Shown one piece after another: positions 13,076-24,599 of a DNA stretch of 64,000 bases. Every line of letters starts with the position of its first letter. Within the stretch, counting starts at the first letter, position 1. The position numbers and the translations under genes were made by a program. Under the pieces are notes generated by a model. That model saw nothing but the letters and a program-made list of their open reading frames with translations. It made no database searches and was not told where the DNA came from. This stretch comes from Collybiopsis luxurians FD-317 M1 (lineage: Eukaryota; Basidiomycota; Agaricomycetes; Agaricales; Omphalotaceae), in NCBI GenBank assembly GCA_000827265.1, contig KN834796.1, forward strand, positions 62,001 through 126,000, in the 5' to 3' direction.

Positions 13076-14016
13076 TTGCTTCACTCTGAAAAAGGTACAT
13101 ATATTCCTACACACTCAATCAACTACTTTCAATTTCAAAATTTAGATGTACCATTGGACAAAATGCATCTCAGCCATCTCTATGATCCTGACAAACACTT
13201 TCAACACCTCACAGTTGAATACAACTTAAGTCCAGTTACCATTCCTGTTCACAATTGGAGGGATACTGCCAATGATCTTGTACACATGCAGCTTTACAGT
13301 GATGTCTTTAAGCCAAACACCCTCATCTATGTGGAACTAAAAGTGCATGTGTATGGAATTCCATCCTCATTCTCACTGTTACTGTCTATCTAACCATATT
13401 CCAGATTCAACATAATCAAAACTGGACAAAATGATCCTGTTACTCAACCAGCATGCATAGGCTCCATAATCATTCAGAAAATTCGGGTTTTACCCACTGA
13501 TGAAGATGATGTTCAATTGTTGCACATTGATGCCACTGTACAGCAAAAGGAGAAAGAGGACCACAAAAGAGAAGAGCATTGTATGGCTGAAGAACACCAT
13601 CAACAATTGTTCAAAAAAGAACAAAAGTGTGTTGCAGAACACAACACCAAACTTGCTGTGGAGTCAGAGAAGAAAAAAAGGAAATTGGACATTGCTCGCA
13701 CTAAAGTCTCTTCAGTGACACCTACTCCAACTGTTATTCCAGTGGCCTCAACCTCTACTGCTCCAGTCACAACATCAGGTACTATTATATGTATTCATTT
13801 GCCCATTCAATGGCTTCTAATGTAACCATTGCCATTGCAGTTCCTCATAATGCATCAGGACACTGCCAGGTCATTGGAGCTCAAATGTCCACTGGCAGCA
13901 AGCCACCTCCAATGGTAATACATTCACATGTTCAAGCTGAAAAACAGCATGCCTCAAATGATCCAGAACATGATGCTACTCAACCTGTCACTGAAATGAT
14001 TGTTGATAATGAATAA
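13076..14016 (+). CDS. Hypothetical three-exon gene with coiled coil
   Basis: Exons at 13,076-13,350, 13,405-13,778 and 13,841-14,016 join in frame through GT-AG introns of 54 and 62 bp, with no internal stop, and end in TGA-free coding up to TAA at 14,014. About 274 residues are visible. The first part has the word VHNWRDTANDLVHMQLYSD. Exon 2 has a long E/K/H-rich helix likely to form a coiled coil (about residues 135-195), then a Thr/Pro/Val linker. Exon 3 is short. No ATG lies at the 5' edge of the frame (13,076 is TTG), so the true start is upstream, in an unseen exon, or at an internal Met such as about 13,162. I do not recognise a function. It may belong to a repeated gene family of mushroom genomes. 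The preserved frame and introns in CpG-poor DNA argue that it is a real or very recently lost gene. Confidence 0.5.
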
Positions 14017-16010
14017 GGTACATGTGTATTAAATTCTGCTTCCAATCTAACCATTCATTGAACAATTTTAGATTGCATACACTAGTTGATTTTGTCCTTT
14101 CACTCCTTTTTCTTGTCATTATTCAATACAAGTTCTTTCTTTCTCTCACTCTTCTGTATGATAGTATGATGATTGCCATTCCTTCATCATTGGGACTGTC
14201 ATTTTCTCGCACTTCTCTCCCCATTCAAGTCATCAGTTTGTATGATAGGTTGATGATCACCATTCCTTGTCCACTGTAACTCTCATTCCTACACTTTTGT
14301 CTTCCCACCTCAGTTATCTCTCTGTACAATAGGTTGATGTATATGCTGAACCTCTTTCATATTTTGGTACTTATTTCAATACAATGTGTTCATCTTTACT
14401 ATTAAATGCCAGACAACACTAATCAATTATACATCAACATTGGTAACTCATCTAACTGTTTGCCAAAACAAAGTCTTCACCACCACCCATTATGATTCTG
14501 TTCAAAATGTTCAATAACCACATCTCGAGGAACCTGCCCATTGAATTGAGCAGGATCTATCCTGCCCTGCATTCTTCAAAATGTTCCAATATTTCAACAT
14601 CAGCTGCAGCTAGCACCCTTACTGGCATAGTACACAAGTCTGCATCCCTCTCCAACAAAATGATAAGGGCTTCATGTTCAGTGCAAGGAACTTGAAATGT
14701 TCAATGACCCTGATAGGTCAAATGAGAAACTGTTTGTAATCAGTCTTTGAATTCATTTGAATCAATCACTTTACCAGTAGGTGGACACATTTGATGATAT
14801 TCAGGGAGAGGAACAAATAGATTAAGTGCATACTCTGGTTCAAGCAACAAAGGCATGGACATCTGTCATTGCCCAAAAATCTTTCAGACATCATTTATTG
14901 GTTTCCTCCTTGTTCCAATCTGACACCAAATGTTCTTCCTAGGGATAATCAACTATCTTGGTTCTGATCTGACACCAGCAGACCAAGCAGCATACATCTT
15001 TGGCCTTACAGTCATTCTTAAACACAGAGGTAAATCACATTATGGCTAGTTTATCAACTTCATTGGTTCCAATTCGACACCAGATGATTCTCCTTCCAAT
15101 TATTGCAGTCATCCTTAAACACAGAAGCTTTTTTACAAGATTTGATCCTGCCATATGATGTCAGTCTTGATAACTTTCACTGCACTGTTCACCTTTCCTT
15201 CCCTGAACTGAATTTATGTCTGGTAGCAATCAAAAACTGCAACTTTCGCTTGTGACCATTGTAGATACAATCAATCTATAACACTTTCTGGCAAGGAACA
15301 ATCATCAAGGGTTCCATAAACCACATGTCTTTTAATTATGCAGTAGATTCATTGAACTGCACCTATTTTCATACTGAGCCACCCCAAGGTGTTTGCTTCT
15401 TCAATATCTTTGGATGCATCATTGCATGGTATAAGGTCTGTCCTACACCATAACATCCATATATGACCATCTACCTGAACACAATCAGATTACAACAAAA
15501 AGTGAAACAACATGTGTAGTGGACATAGCTACTGCTCCTACAACCCCACCTACATCATATGAAGCAAACTTATTTGCCACACAAATCAAACCTTTAATGG
15601 AGCTGAGTCAATTCAAATGCAATACAAATACATTTGACCATCCAACCACCTTTACCAGACAATACTTCTCCAACTATACTGTCAAAGTACAACTCTCCAT
15701 CTTTCACAGCTCAAATGCTAATTTTGACAGAATAATAACATACGAAATGTGATATTTGAGCATCATTTGGCGCCTCTCATTCGACTAGAAATTCCAAACA
15801 ACATGGTGATGGTTAGTTTAACTAAATCTCCTTTACATCATATATAATATAATACTTCACAGATTGACTCCCCTACAACATGTAGTGCTGTTCTAAATGG
15901 CACTTCATGTGGAGAATACCTCCTTTTCTGCTGCTACCTTTTCAGAGAAGATACAATTACATGCAAATCTGCTTCTCACCAACAATATTGCTCATTCGAG
16001 AGGGTAGGTA
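14017..16010. other. Unassigned CpG-poor DNA with local direct repeats
   Basis: No gene is supported. The words TCTGACACCA and CTTAAACACAGA recur at about 14,920-15,130 as an imperfect tandem duplication. Short frames at 14,492-14,695 and 15,519-15,752 carry no recognised motif. The Copia element inserted at the right edge, in the site CTCCC. Confidence 0.4.
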
Positions 16011-16015
16011 CTCCC

Positions 16016-16426
16016 TATTGGATTATTATTAGGTATTCACAAGGTACAATTGGATATATCTATCTATGGAACACTTTCTCATAGTTGTACTATACTTATA
16101 TTTATGTTCCCTTGCTATCTCACACTGTTCTATCTTTAGTAGTAGTGTACTTATATCTTGTCTCACCATCCCATCTCAGTTCTCATGGTTCCTATCACAT
16201 ATACCCATTCTCATGTACTAGTTCTCATGATACTTAGTTACATGTTCTCATCTATCTTTTATCCAACCAATGGTTGACTACGTATAACATTGTGTACTTG
16301 TATATAAAGCCACCTACATACACAAACAATCTAGTGGCGCTTTTTCCCCCCTTTGATCTGTGTGATCATTTCAGTGCTGTGTGCACTGTCCACTATTCTT
16401 CTAACTAGTGTCCATAACCTTTAATA
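16016..16426 (+). repeat. 5' LTR of the Copia element
   Basis: It is 411 bp, the same length as the 3' LTR. It begins TATTGG, probably a mutated TGTTGG. A TATA-like TATATAAAG lies near 16,302. Against the 3' LTR it has CA where the other has CG or TG, at four sites. Confidence 0.95.
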
Positions 16427-16440
16427 GGTTATGGGCCCCG
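16427..16440 (+). other. Primer-binding site (half-tRNA iMet type)
   Basis: GGTTATGGGCCCCG directly abuts the 5' LTR. GGTTATGGGCCC is complementary to the anticodon stem-loop of initiator methionine tRNA (GGGCCCATAACC, anticodon CAU). This is the internal half-tRNA priming known for Drosophila copia, rather than priming by the tRNA 3' CCA end. Confidence 0.75.
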
Positions 16441-16502
16441 CTTAAAGCCCTAAAAGCCCTAACCACAGAAGGGAGTATAACAGTGGTAGCTATAACTTTT
16501 TC

Positions 16503-19500
16503 ATGCCACCAAAGCTTAACTTGCCAGCTTCACAAAAACCATCCGGCATAAGAACTCCTTCAGGTAGGAGCACACCACTGAGGCAACCATTGCCCCCTTG
16601 AGCTACAGATCCAGAAGCAGCTTGTGCACTAGCACAGCATATTTTTGATATTGGAGATGATCTAAAAGATTTTGCCTGAAACTCAACTGACAAAAAATAT
16701 TATAGCTGTGATACACAACCTTGTCCAAATAGGTACAATGTAACACATACCAGACCTCTCCCAAATTGGGGACAACCCACTGAGAAAGGACAAGAAGAAA
16801 TTATTAGGAGTCATATTCATCATATATCTACCCAGGAAGTATCTTCATCATCTCAAGTTCCACACTCATCCCCATTATTGGAGCCACCTGAAACTCCAAA
16901 ACCAGACCCAGACCCAGAACCAGAATTCCCATATTCAGGAACAAATCCACCCTCACCTCCACCAGCCTGTAATCCAGTCCCAAATCCACCATGCAGATCT
17001 CCTACTCCACCAGAATCAGAACCAGAACCTGATCCATCCAACGGTGATAATTCTGACTTAGATTCTGACTCAGAAAGTGACAACAACATGTCCAAAGCTA
17101 TAAAGGCATTTGATAAGGTAACAATCCTTAAAGCTGATGGATCTAACTGGGACACATGGAAAACCCAAGTGGAATTGGCAGCCAAGTCTATTAAATATGG
17201 AGATTATCTGACACATCAGGAAAATTACCTTTTGCCCAGGCTGCCCAGAGGTCTCTGGAGACACCCCCAAAATCCTAGGGATCCCAGGAATCTCTCAGAT
17301 CTCTCCTAGAGTCTTTTGGAGCTTTGAGATTGCTCTGAGGTCTTTCAGGGTCCCTGGGGATCCCTAGGAATTAGGGGGTGTCTCCAGAGATCTTTGGGAA
17401 GCCTGGGCCCAGGGCATTTTTCCTGATGCATGGAATCCTCATGGGATTAGCCTAGGTGAAGATGATAGGAAATCAACAGATGAGGACAAAGAAAAGGATA
17501 GTGATTTACTAAACACTATCATTGGCAGGCTATCGGATGGAATTTTCCAAAGGTACAAACATCACACCTCCACCCAAGCGTTGTGGAGAAACTTGCTGGA
17601 AGACTACAATTCCAAAAATGCACTTGCTGAATTGCATTTGCAATGACAACTCCACTCTCTTATATGCTATGACCCTGCAAAGGTTAACACTCACCTTGAC
17701 ACTATGATAGAAATTCGGGATAACCTTGCAAAGCGGAGTATCAATATAACTGATGATATTTTTATTAACACCATTATTGCCTCCATCCCGAAAATATTTC
17801 TACTAACAATCAATGCCTTGATTGTCATATCCAAGAAAACAGATACCAGACTAACTCTGCAGGAGTTAATACCAACAATACATGCTGAAGCAATGGGGCA
17901 TGTAAAGACAAATCAACCAGCCAAGAAGGAATCCACAAACTATGCTGGTAACAACACTCGAGGACGAGGAAATTTTCAAGGCCAAGGAAATAATAGAGGT
18001 AATTTCCAAGGTAATTTCTGAGGTAATACCAGAGGCAGAGGTAATAGCAGAGGAGGAGGACCTAGTCAATCTGACAACTCCACTTGCTATAATTGTGGAG
18101 GTAAAGGACATTTTGCTAGTCAATGTCCATCACAGAAACAACAGAGAAACCAGGCATACCAGGCAAAGGAGACTAAAGGAGAATCTTCAAAAGGTAAAAA
18201 GCCTAGTGATGGAAACTGGAGAAATTCCAGAAATACAGAGGTTGCTTCTTCATCTACAATTGAAGAAATTCCAGAATCATCATGGGTAGCTGCTGAAATT
18301 TCAAAAGGGGAATCTGGACATGTAATTTTTGATTTTTCTGACATTGCTAATCCTATGGCAGAAGCAGGACCTGCTATCCAAACTTCAGAACAACTAGAGG
18401 AGCATGAAGCCAAGCTTAAAGAAATGGCACACTCTGTTTCTCATAGCCATGGAGCCATCTTGTTTGACTTCAGATGTTCTTCCCATATGACACCCCTTGG
18501 CAATGAATTGAAAAATTGCAGACCTACCCATACTAGGACCATTCAAGCAGCAAATGGTGAAACTTTCACAGCCAACATATCTGGTACACTTCACCTTGAT
18601 CTCCCATTAAATCATAAGGGCATGGTAAAACCCTTATCGCTATATAACACCTTACTATGCCCTAACACCCCAAACACTCTCATCTCATTGGGGAAACTTG
18701 ATGATACAGGATATACTATCCATATCAAAAATGGCATTATGGAGATTGCCAACAAACAAGGGGAGCAAATGGGAATGATTCCCAAAGTTGATGGACTATA
18801 TCAAATCTGTCCCACAGAGTATGCTTATGCAACCAAAGCTGACAGACAGGTTTCACTCTATGAAGCCCATTGCATTTCTGGACATCAGAATTATGCTTAT
18901 GTGAAGCATATGTTCCAGAAAAACCAGGTTCATGGGATCAAACTGAATCCTAAACAGATGGACAAACCAGAATGCTGTGCTTGTATGCTAGCTAAAGCTA
19001 CAAGATTTCCTATTGCCAAAATCAGATCATCCCCCTGTGCAGAAAATTTTGGTGATATTTTTCATATGGATGTTTGGGGACCAGCTTCTGTTCGTACCAT
19101 AAATCACTGCACTTATGCACTCACTATTGTGGACAAAGCCACCATATGGTTGGAGGAATCTTTGCTTAAAAGCAAAGATGAAGCATTTACCCAGTACATT
19201 ATCCTCCAAACCAGTCTCCAAACTCAATACAGCACTACTGTCAAAATTCTTCACTCTGATTGAGGAAGAGAATTTCTCAGCAATGAATTCACTGCATACT
19301 TGGAGCAACTAGGTACCAGATGGAGGTTAACAGTTCATGACACTCCAGAACATAATGGAATTGCCAAGCGGACCCATCAGACATTGCTTAATGCAGTCCA
19401 AAGCATTATGATTTCATCAGGATTCCCAAAATGGCTATGGGGTTTTATGATGCGCTATGCTGTCTATGTCTGGAATAGGACACCAAAGAAAGCCATAGGA

Positions 19501-21488
19501 ATGGCTACTCCATTTGAAAAATGGTTTAGTAAAGTTCCAGATATTTCTAACTTTCACATTTTTGGTAGCACAGTTTATGTCAAAAGGGAAGTCAGCCCTG
19601 GAAAATTGGAACCACAGGCACATGAAGGACAATGGATAGGTATTGACACAGAGTCAGAAGGACACTATATCTATTGGCCAGAAAGGAAAACGGTAACAAC
19701 TGAATGAAATGTAGTATTCTCTGACAGGCAGATCCAACTTGTTGAAGGGGAGGATGGAAATTTGGGAAATTTGGAAACATCAATCACTGAGTTGGAACAG
19801 CCTGTTATCCCAGTTCCAGAAGAAATAGCAGAACCCATTCCACCAGAGGAAATTACTGGTAAATGAACCAGGAGACCTACCCAGAAGGTCAGGGAAATTA
19901 TTGAAGGAAATGCTGAGGAAAACAGGAAACTTTGTCATTTAACAGCATCCCTTGCACAGGTAACATCAGAAATAGAGTCTAATCCTTTATCAGTTGCAGA
20001 AGCCATGCAACGTCCAGATTGGCCTAAATGGTTGGAAGCCATGAAGGAAGAAATTTCCAGACTCCAACAGCGGGAAACTTATGATATTGTTATTCCACCT
20101 GATGATGCAAACATTCTCACATCCAAATGGGTTTTTAGAACTAAAAAGGATGAAACTGGAAAAGTCATTGGCTATAGAGCCAGACTAGTGGTACAAGGAT
20201 TTAATCAAATCCCAGATGCTGATTATTTCCCAGATGAGACTTTCACATCTGTGGCCAAATTAGCATCAGCCCATGCTATCCTTAGCATAGCAGCAGAAAA
20301 GAATATGGTCATTCATCAAATGGATGTAAAATTGGCATACCTTTATGGGAAATTGGATGATAACAAAAGGATCTTCATGAAGGCACCACCAGGAATAAAT
20401 ATAGGTGTTAAACCAGGACAAGTGCTTCACCTAAAATTGGCATTATATGGTCTTAAACAAACCAGTAGATGATGGTACCAGCAATTCAGGGAAATCATGA
20501 CAAAAATAGTATTTAAAAGGTCTGATTTTGATCATGCTGTATTCTATCACACAGATCCCTTCAGCATCATCTTTATTCATGTTGACAACATGACATTGGT
20601 CACCAAAAATCTATCTATCATGGAGCAGCTGAAAAGGGATATAAAGGATATAATTGAAGTGGTCAATTCAGGAGCTATTCATTGGCTACTTGGGATAGAG
20701 ATTTGCAGATCTCTTCATTCAAAATCCATTCATCTATCACAGTGATCATACATCAATGCCATTCTCTCCCAATATGGATTTTCTGATATAAAACCCCTCA
20801 CTATTCCATTCAACCCTCATGTCCATCTTACAAAAGACCAAATGCCAACCACAGTTGAGGAAATAACTCTGATGTGTGACAAACCCTACAGAGAAGCTCT
20901 TGGTGCATTGCAGTATCTCTCAGTCGCTACTTGACCAGACATCACCTATGCAGTGTCTATCTTGGCACGCTTTTCCCAGAACCCTGACATTGTGCATTGG
21001 AACACTTTAAAGTGTGTATATGCATACTTGAAATCTACAAGAGACACTTGGCTTACCTTTGGAGGGAAGCAGGAGGATATTACAGGATATTCAGATGCAG
21101 ATGGAATGTCACAGGAAGACAGGCATGTGATCTCAGGATATGTGTTTATGCTCAATGGAGGAGCAGTTTCATGGTCATCAAAAAGGCAGGACACAATTTC
21201 TTTATCCACTACAGAAGCAGAGTATATTGCTCTCACCCATGCAGCAAAAGAAGCGATTTGGTTTAGGAACCTTCTATCAGAAATTTTCAGTTCCATTACA
21301 ACTCCTATTCCTATTCTTTCAGACAATCAGTCCACTATTGCCTTGGCCAAAGATGATCGGTTCCATGTCTGGACCAAACACATTGACATTCACTATCATT
21401 TTATTCAATATCTTTACCAAAGCCTTACCTTCTCTGAAGGCCAAACACTTCGCTACATCCATGGGACTTGCAAAGGTTTGAAGGGGAG
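16503..21488 (+). pseudogene. Copia gag-pol polyprotein, inactivated
   Basis: The start ATG at 16,503 opens a gag with a Pro-rich N-terminus and the core (SKAIKAFDKV, SNWDTWK, about 17,090-17,160). After the inserted element one frame runs from 17,431 into the 3' LTR. It has RGRGN repeats and a CX2CX4HX4C zinc knuckle (CYNCGGKGHFASQC, about 18,088), an aspartic-protease region (FDFRCSSHMT; the usual D-S-G/A triad is altered), and a GAG-pre-integrase region. An integrase core follows (MDVWGP, HSD, NGIAKRTH), then RT (QMDVKLAYLYGKL, HVDNM) and RNase H (GYSDADG, STTEAEYIAL). In-frame stops are all TGA: 16,599, 16,677, 17,644, 18,019, 19,261, 19,705, 19,864, 20,470, 20,743 and 20,932. The RT motif reads VDN instead of VDD and the integrase Glu in AER is Lys. 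The integrase change in particular fits CpG mutation. Confidence 0.95.
17214..17428. mobile_element. CATCAGG-family palindromic MITE in Copia gag (215 bp)
   Basis: The left arm starts CATCAGGAAAA and includes GCCCAGGCTGCCCAG and GGAGACACCCCC. The right arm is its inverted match ending TTTTTCCTGATG. The arms nearly meet, so the element is almost all inverted repeat. A dinucleotide CA flanks both ends. Removing 215 + 2 bp restores the gag frame exactly (frame 0 to frame +1 requires 217), which supports these borders and a 2-bp duplication. It is related to elements at 42,089, 54,388 and 63,622. Confidence 0.8.
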
Positions 21489-21899
21489 TATTGGATTATT
21501 ATTAGGTATTCACAAGGTACGATTGGATATATCTATCTATGGAACACTTTCTCGTAGTTGTACTATACTTATATTTATGTTCCCTTGCTATCTCACACTG
21601 TTCTATCTTTAGTAGTAGTGTACTTATATCTTGTCTCACCATCCCATCTCAGTTCTCATGGTTCCTATCACATATACCCATTCTTGTGTACTAGTTCTCA
21701 TGATACTTAGTTACATGTTCTCATCTATCTTTTATCCAACCAATGGTTGACTACGTATAACATTGTGTACTTGTATATAAAGCCACCTACATACATGAAC
21801 AATCTAGTGGCGCTTTTTCCCCCCTTTGATCTGTGTGATCATTTCAGTGCTGTGTGCACTGTCCACTATTCTTCTAACTAGTGTCCATAACCTTTAATA
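21489..21899 (+). repeat. 3' LTR of the Copia element
   Basis: It is 411 bp, starting after the purine tract AAGGGGAG. It retains CG at two sites where the 5' LTR has CA, and has TG at two sites where the 5' LTR has CA. Confidence 0.95.
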
Positions 21900-21975
21900 C
21901 TCCCCCGAATTTCTTTCCATATCCATCTCACCATTATCTGGCAGACATATATTCTCAGAGCATGTCGAGTCAATG

Positions 21976-22021
21976 NNNNNNNNNNNNNNNNNNNNNNNNN
22001 NNNNNNNNNNNNNNNNNNNNN
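21976..22021. other. Assembly gap (46 N) with duplicated flanks
   Basis: Bases 21,976-22,021 are N. The 408 bp to the left (21,568-21,975: LTR end plus flank) reappear to the right at 22,022-22,427 (406 bp), differing essentially by two single-base indels. This is the signature of two overlapping contig ends that were scaffolded instead of merged. The second LTR copy is therefore probably not real. Confidence 0.85.
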
Positions 22022-22427
22022 CTTATATTTATGTTCCCTTGCTATCTCACACTGTTCTATCTTTAGTAGTAGTGTACTTATATCTTGTCTCACCATCCCA
22101 TCTCAGTTCTCATGGTTCCTATCACATATACCCATTCTTGTGTACTAGTTCTCATGATACTTAGTTACATGTTCTCATCTATCTTTTATCCAACCAATGG
22201 TTGACTACGTATAACATTGTGTACTTGTATATAAAGCCACCTACATACATGAACAATCTAGTGGCGCTTTTTCCCCCCTTTGATCTGTGTGATCATTTCA
22301 GTGCTGTGTGCACTGTCCACTATTCTTCTAACTAGTGTCCATAACCTTTAATACTCCCCCAATTTCTTTCCATATCCATCTCACCATTATCTGCAGACAT
22401 ATATTCTCAGAGCATGTCGAGTCAATG
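22022..22427 (+). repeat. Duplicate of Copia 3' LTR end and flank (likely artefact)
   Basis: It repeats LTR bases from CTTATATTTATG to the LTR end, then the same unique flank as after 21,899. It shares the 3' LTR-specific TG variants, as expected for the same locus. 22,428-22,680 holds no gene. Confidence 0.8.
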
Positions 22428-22684
22428 AAATTGAACACTGAAAAACAATCTCGTTCCCCTAAATATAAATTTCCACTGAATATGTTTTTTTTTTTTTCCT
22501 TCATTGTAATGTTGACAACTTCATAAATAAATACATATATCCCCTTACAAGTTCACTCTCAATCAAGCAAGTGGAATTGAACACTGTACGCCCTTTCATA
22601 TGTGTCAACTTGTACAGTATTCATCCGAGAGTCGGGGACTGCCGCATTGCGGCACTAAGTATGGTGTACTTCTTACTCTTCTGA

Positions 22685-22790
22685 TTGGACATGAGCATGC
22701 AGGCACAGTCTATGTATAGTCGAAGTTGCTCGTTGAATAACTAAAAAGAGTCCTAGACTCGGAGGCAAACACATAGTATTAGCCACAGGA
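22685..22790 (+). repeat. Direct repeat left of the PL7 gene
   Basis: It shares blocks GGCACAGTCTAT, AACTAAAAAGAGT and TCGGAGG, in the same order, with 24,428-24,535 on the other side of the lyase gene. Identity is partial. 22,791-23,257 shows no gene. Confidence 0.6.
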
Positions 22791-23257
22791 AGATCGTCAA
22801 GCCTAGACATCAGATGAGACATCTTTAGTGGGTACGGTTCAGGTTCTGAAGTGCTCACCCCGTACTGAAACACTGGTTGACTTCAGATGTGTACATGTAC
22901 TGTAATGCCGCGGTATAAAAGGAGGCAGATGCTTTGCGATAGCAGCAATAGCACCTGGAGGATTTAGTACCATAGAAGGCTCGAGAAGCCTCACATGCCT
23001 TGCTGTATCCAGATGTTATAGATGATTCAAGTAGCGGACTCATATGGACACTTGTGGAGCTTACCAACGGCCACGATCACGTGCCAGTTGCATGCCAAAA
23101 ACTATCTTAGAAGTAGTAGCTTAGTTCAACTTCTGATTGCGTACGCAGGGTCACGCAGCCTCTTTTCTTCCCTCATGTGACTAAGGACAAGGACAGTGAA
23201 ACAATCAATTACTTGGATACCAAACATAACCCATATACTACCAACCAAACCTCATCC

Positions 23258-24085
23258 CTAATGTTGGACAGAGATAGAGAAGATGTGTACATCCGAAGGA
23301 GTCGACCCTTGATTATAATTCCCAACCTTGAAGTAACTGCTCGGCGCATCCAGTGAGAATGTACTGAGAGTTGTGAACGCTCCATTAATCGCAACCTTCA
23401 GCACATTTGACGAATACTCCAGCTCATAACTAAACACAGTCCCGATCGGTACATTGCCCAGATTCGTGAACACCTCGTCTCCTCCGCTGCGTGTCTGCTC
23501 GACCCCAATGGAGATGTCGCCGTTTTGGTTATAGTAAAGCTCGCAAACGGGTTTAGTCGAGACAGAGTCGTGGATGTGGATTTGACCAATGACTGTTCCA
23601 TGTGACGAATCATCTGCCACTGTCACGACCAAAGATACCTGCAGCCTGTTGGTGGCAGCATTTGGGTCCCAGCTCGAAGGATTCTCTTCCCGGAGCTCTG
23701 TGCGACAATGGAGGGAATTGGGAGTGGTAACGCAGCCAGAAGAGGCAGGAGAACCAGGGACTTTCATCACCTGAAGTTTTCATAAAATGAATTAGCTTTA
23801 GATATATGATCTTTAGGTGAAAGATGGGTTCACCAAAGCGCCGTCGCCACTCTCTGTGAAAAAGTAATTAAAGTTCTGGAAGCCACCGCATCCTTGGAGG
23901 TCAGCGCTGGATATGGTTTCTGGATCACCGGTAGAACCGATAGGGAGTTGTAGTTCCCAGTGAGAAAGGTCAAAATTTCCTCCTGGCGCGCAGGATGGAT
24001 TAAGCGCAGCCTTGACAAACGGGGATGTAGAAGAGAGGAGAAGAAGGGTGAAGAACGCTGTGAGCCTTGGGAAGAAGAACGCCAT
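23258..24085 (-). CDS. Polysaccharide lyase family 7 (alginate lyase-like), secreted
   Basis: Two exons, 24,085-23,834 and 23,770-23,258, join across a 63-bp GT-AG intron in frame to give about 254 residues. The N-terminus (MAFFFPRL..., about 25 residues) is a signal peptide, followed by NFDLSHWELQLPIGS (about residues 37-51), the usual entry to the PL7 jelly-roll. Further marks are RTELRE (active-site Arg), IGQIH (catalytic/substrate Gln and His) and YFKVGNYNQ near the C-terminus (catalytic Tyr strand). This is the PL7 signature set (R-T/S-E-L-R, Q-I-H, Y-F-K-x-G-x-Y-x-Q). Such lyases cleave uronate-containing polysaccharides by beta-elimination. The substrate in a terrestrial fungus is uncertain (alginate-like or glucuronan polymers). 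The gene is intact, CpG-rich and flanked by imperfect direct repeats. Confidence 0.93.
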
Positions 24086-24427
24086 GATGTTTATGCTAGA
24101 CTCGACGGAGAATCCGCTTCGATGGGACAACTCTCCTCTGGAATTAGAGCACTTTATACCATCGCGGAAGAGCTGTATGGGTCTGTTTTGGAACACATGC
24201 ACGTGTATGTGGTACGACAAATTCATTTTGTCATTTCTCGATGAAAAGTTGCTCACGTCCACGTCTGAACTTTCCGGATCCAGCTTCGGATTATGATAAT
24301 CTCCTGCTAAGTGCTAGACCAAATCTCGACGAACTATCATTGGTAAACTTTGGAATATTATTTGTTTGTTTCGGCCACACAACGAAGTTGTGAGAATTCA
24401 TCTGAATACTTCCAGTACTTCTTACCG

Positions 24428-24535
24428 ACGTGAGCACAAGGGCACAGTCTATACATAGTTGCGAGTTGAATAGACACATAACCTGAAAAACTAAAAAGAG
24501 TGTAGTCCGTAGTTTAGAATTCGGAGGTAAGCGGT
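24428..24535 (+). repeat. Direct repeat right of the PL7 gene
   Basis: Partner of 22,685-22,790. It has GGCACAGTCTAT, a short AT-rich insertion, then AACTAAAAAGAGT and TTCGGAGG. It could be a remnant of a segmental duplication or of an insertion that brought the lyase gene. Confidence 0.6.
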
Positions 24536-24599
24536 CACGGCGTGAACATTCATGAACTCCAAAAAAGGTTTAGCCGAGCATCAGCGAAGATCTCTTCGC

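Larger units (their letters stand above)
16016..21899 (+). mobile_element. Complete Ty1/Copia retrotransposon (5.9 kb)
   Basis: Two 411-bp LTRs (16,016-16,426 and 21,489-21,899) enclose gag-pol and are flanked by an exact 5-bp target duplication CTCCC (16,011-16,015 and 21,900-21,904). A primer-binding site follows the 5' LTR and a purine tract (AAGGGGAG, 21,481-21,488) precedes the 3' LTR. The domain order protease, integrase, reverse transcriptase, RNase H is that of Copia. The LTRs differ at only four dinucleotide sites, all of CpG type. A 215-bp palindromic element sits in gag. The element is inactive: ten in-frame TGA codons and altered catalytic residues. Confidence 0.96.

Noticed and set aside
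21878..22164. Frames spanning the N run
   Set aside because: They consist mainly of X residues and LTR sequence.
22022..22355. A second Copia insertion or tandem LTR
   Set aside because: It repeats unique flank as well as LTR and adjoins an N gap. An unmerged contig overlap is the simpler explanation.
1..22400. Classical Neurospora-type RIP (CpA-targeted)
   Set aside because: Changes centre on CG to TG/CA and many CA dinucleotides are unaffected. CpG deamination fits better.
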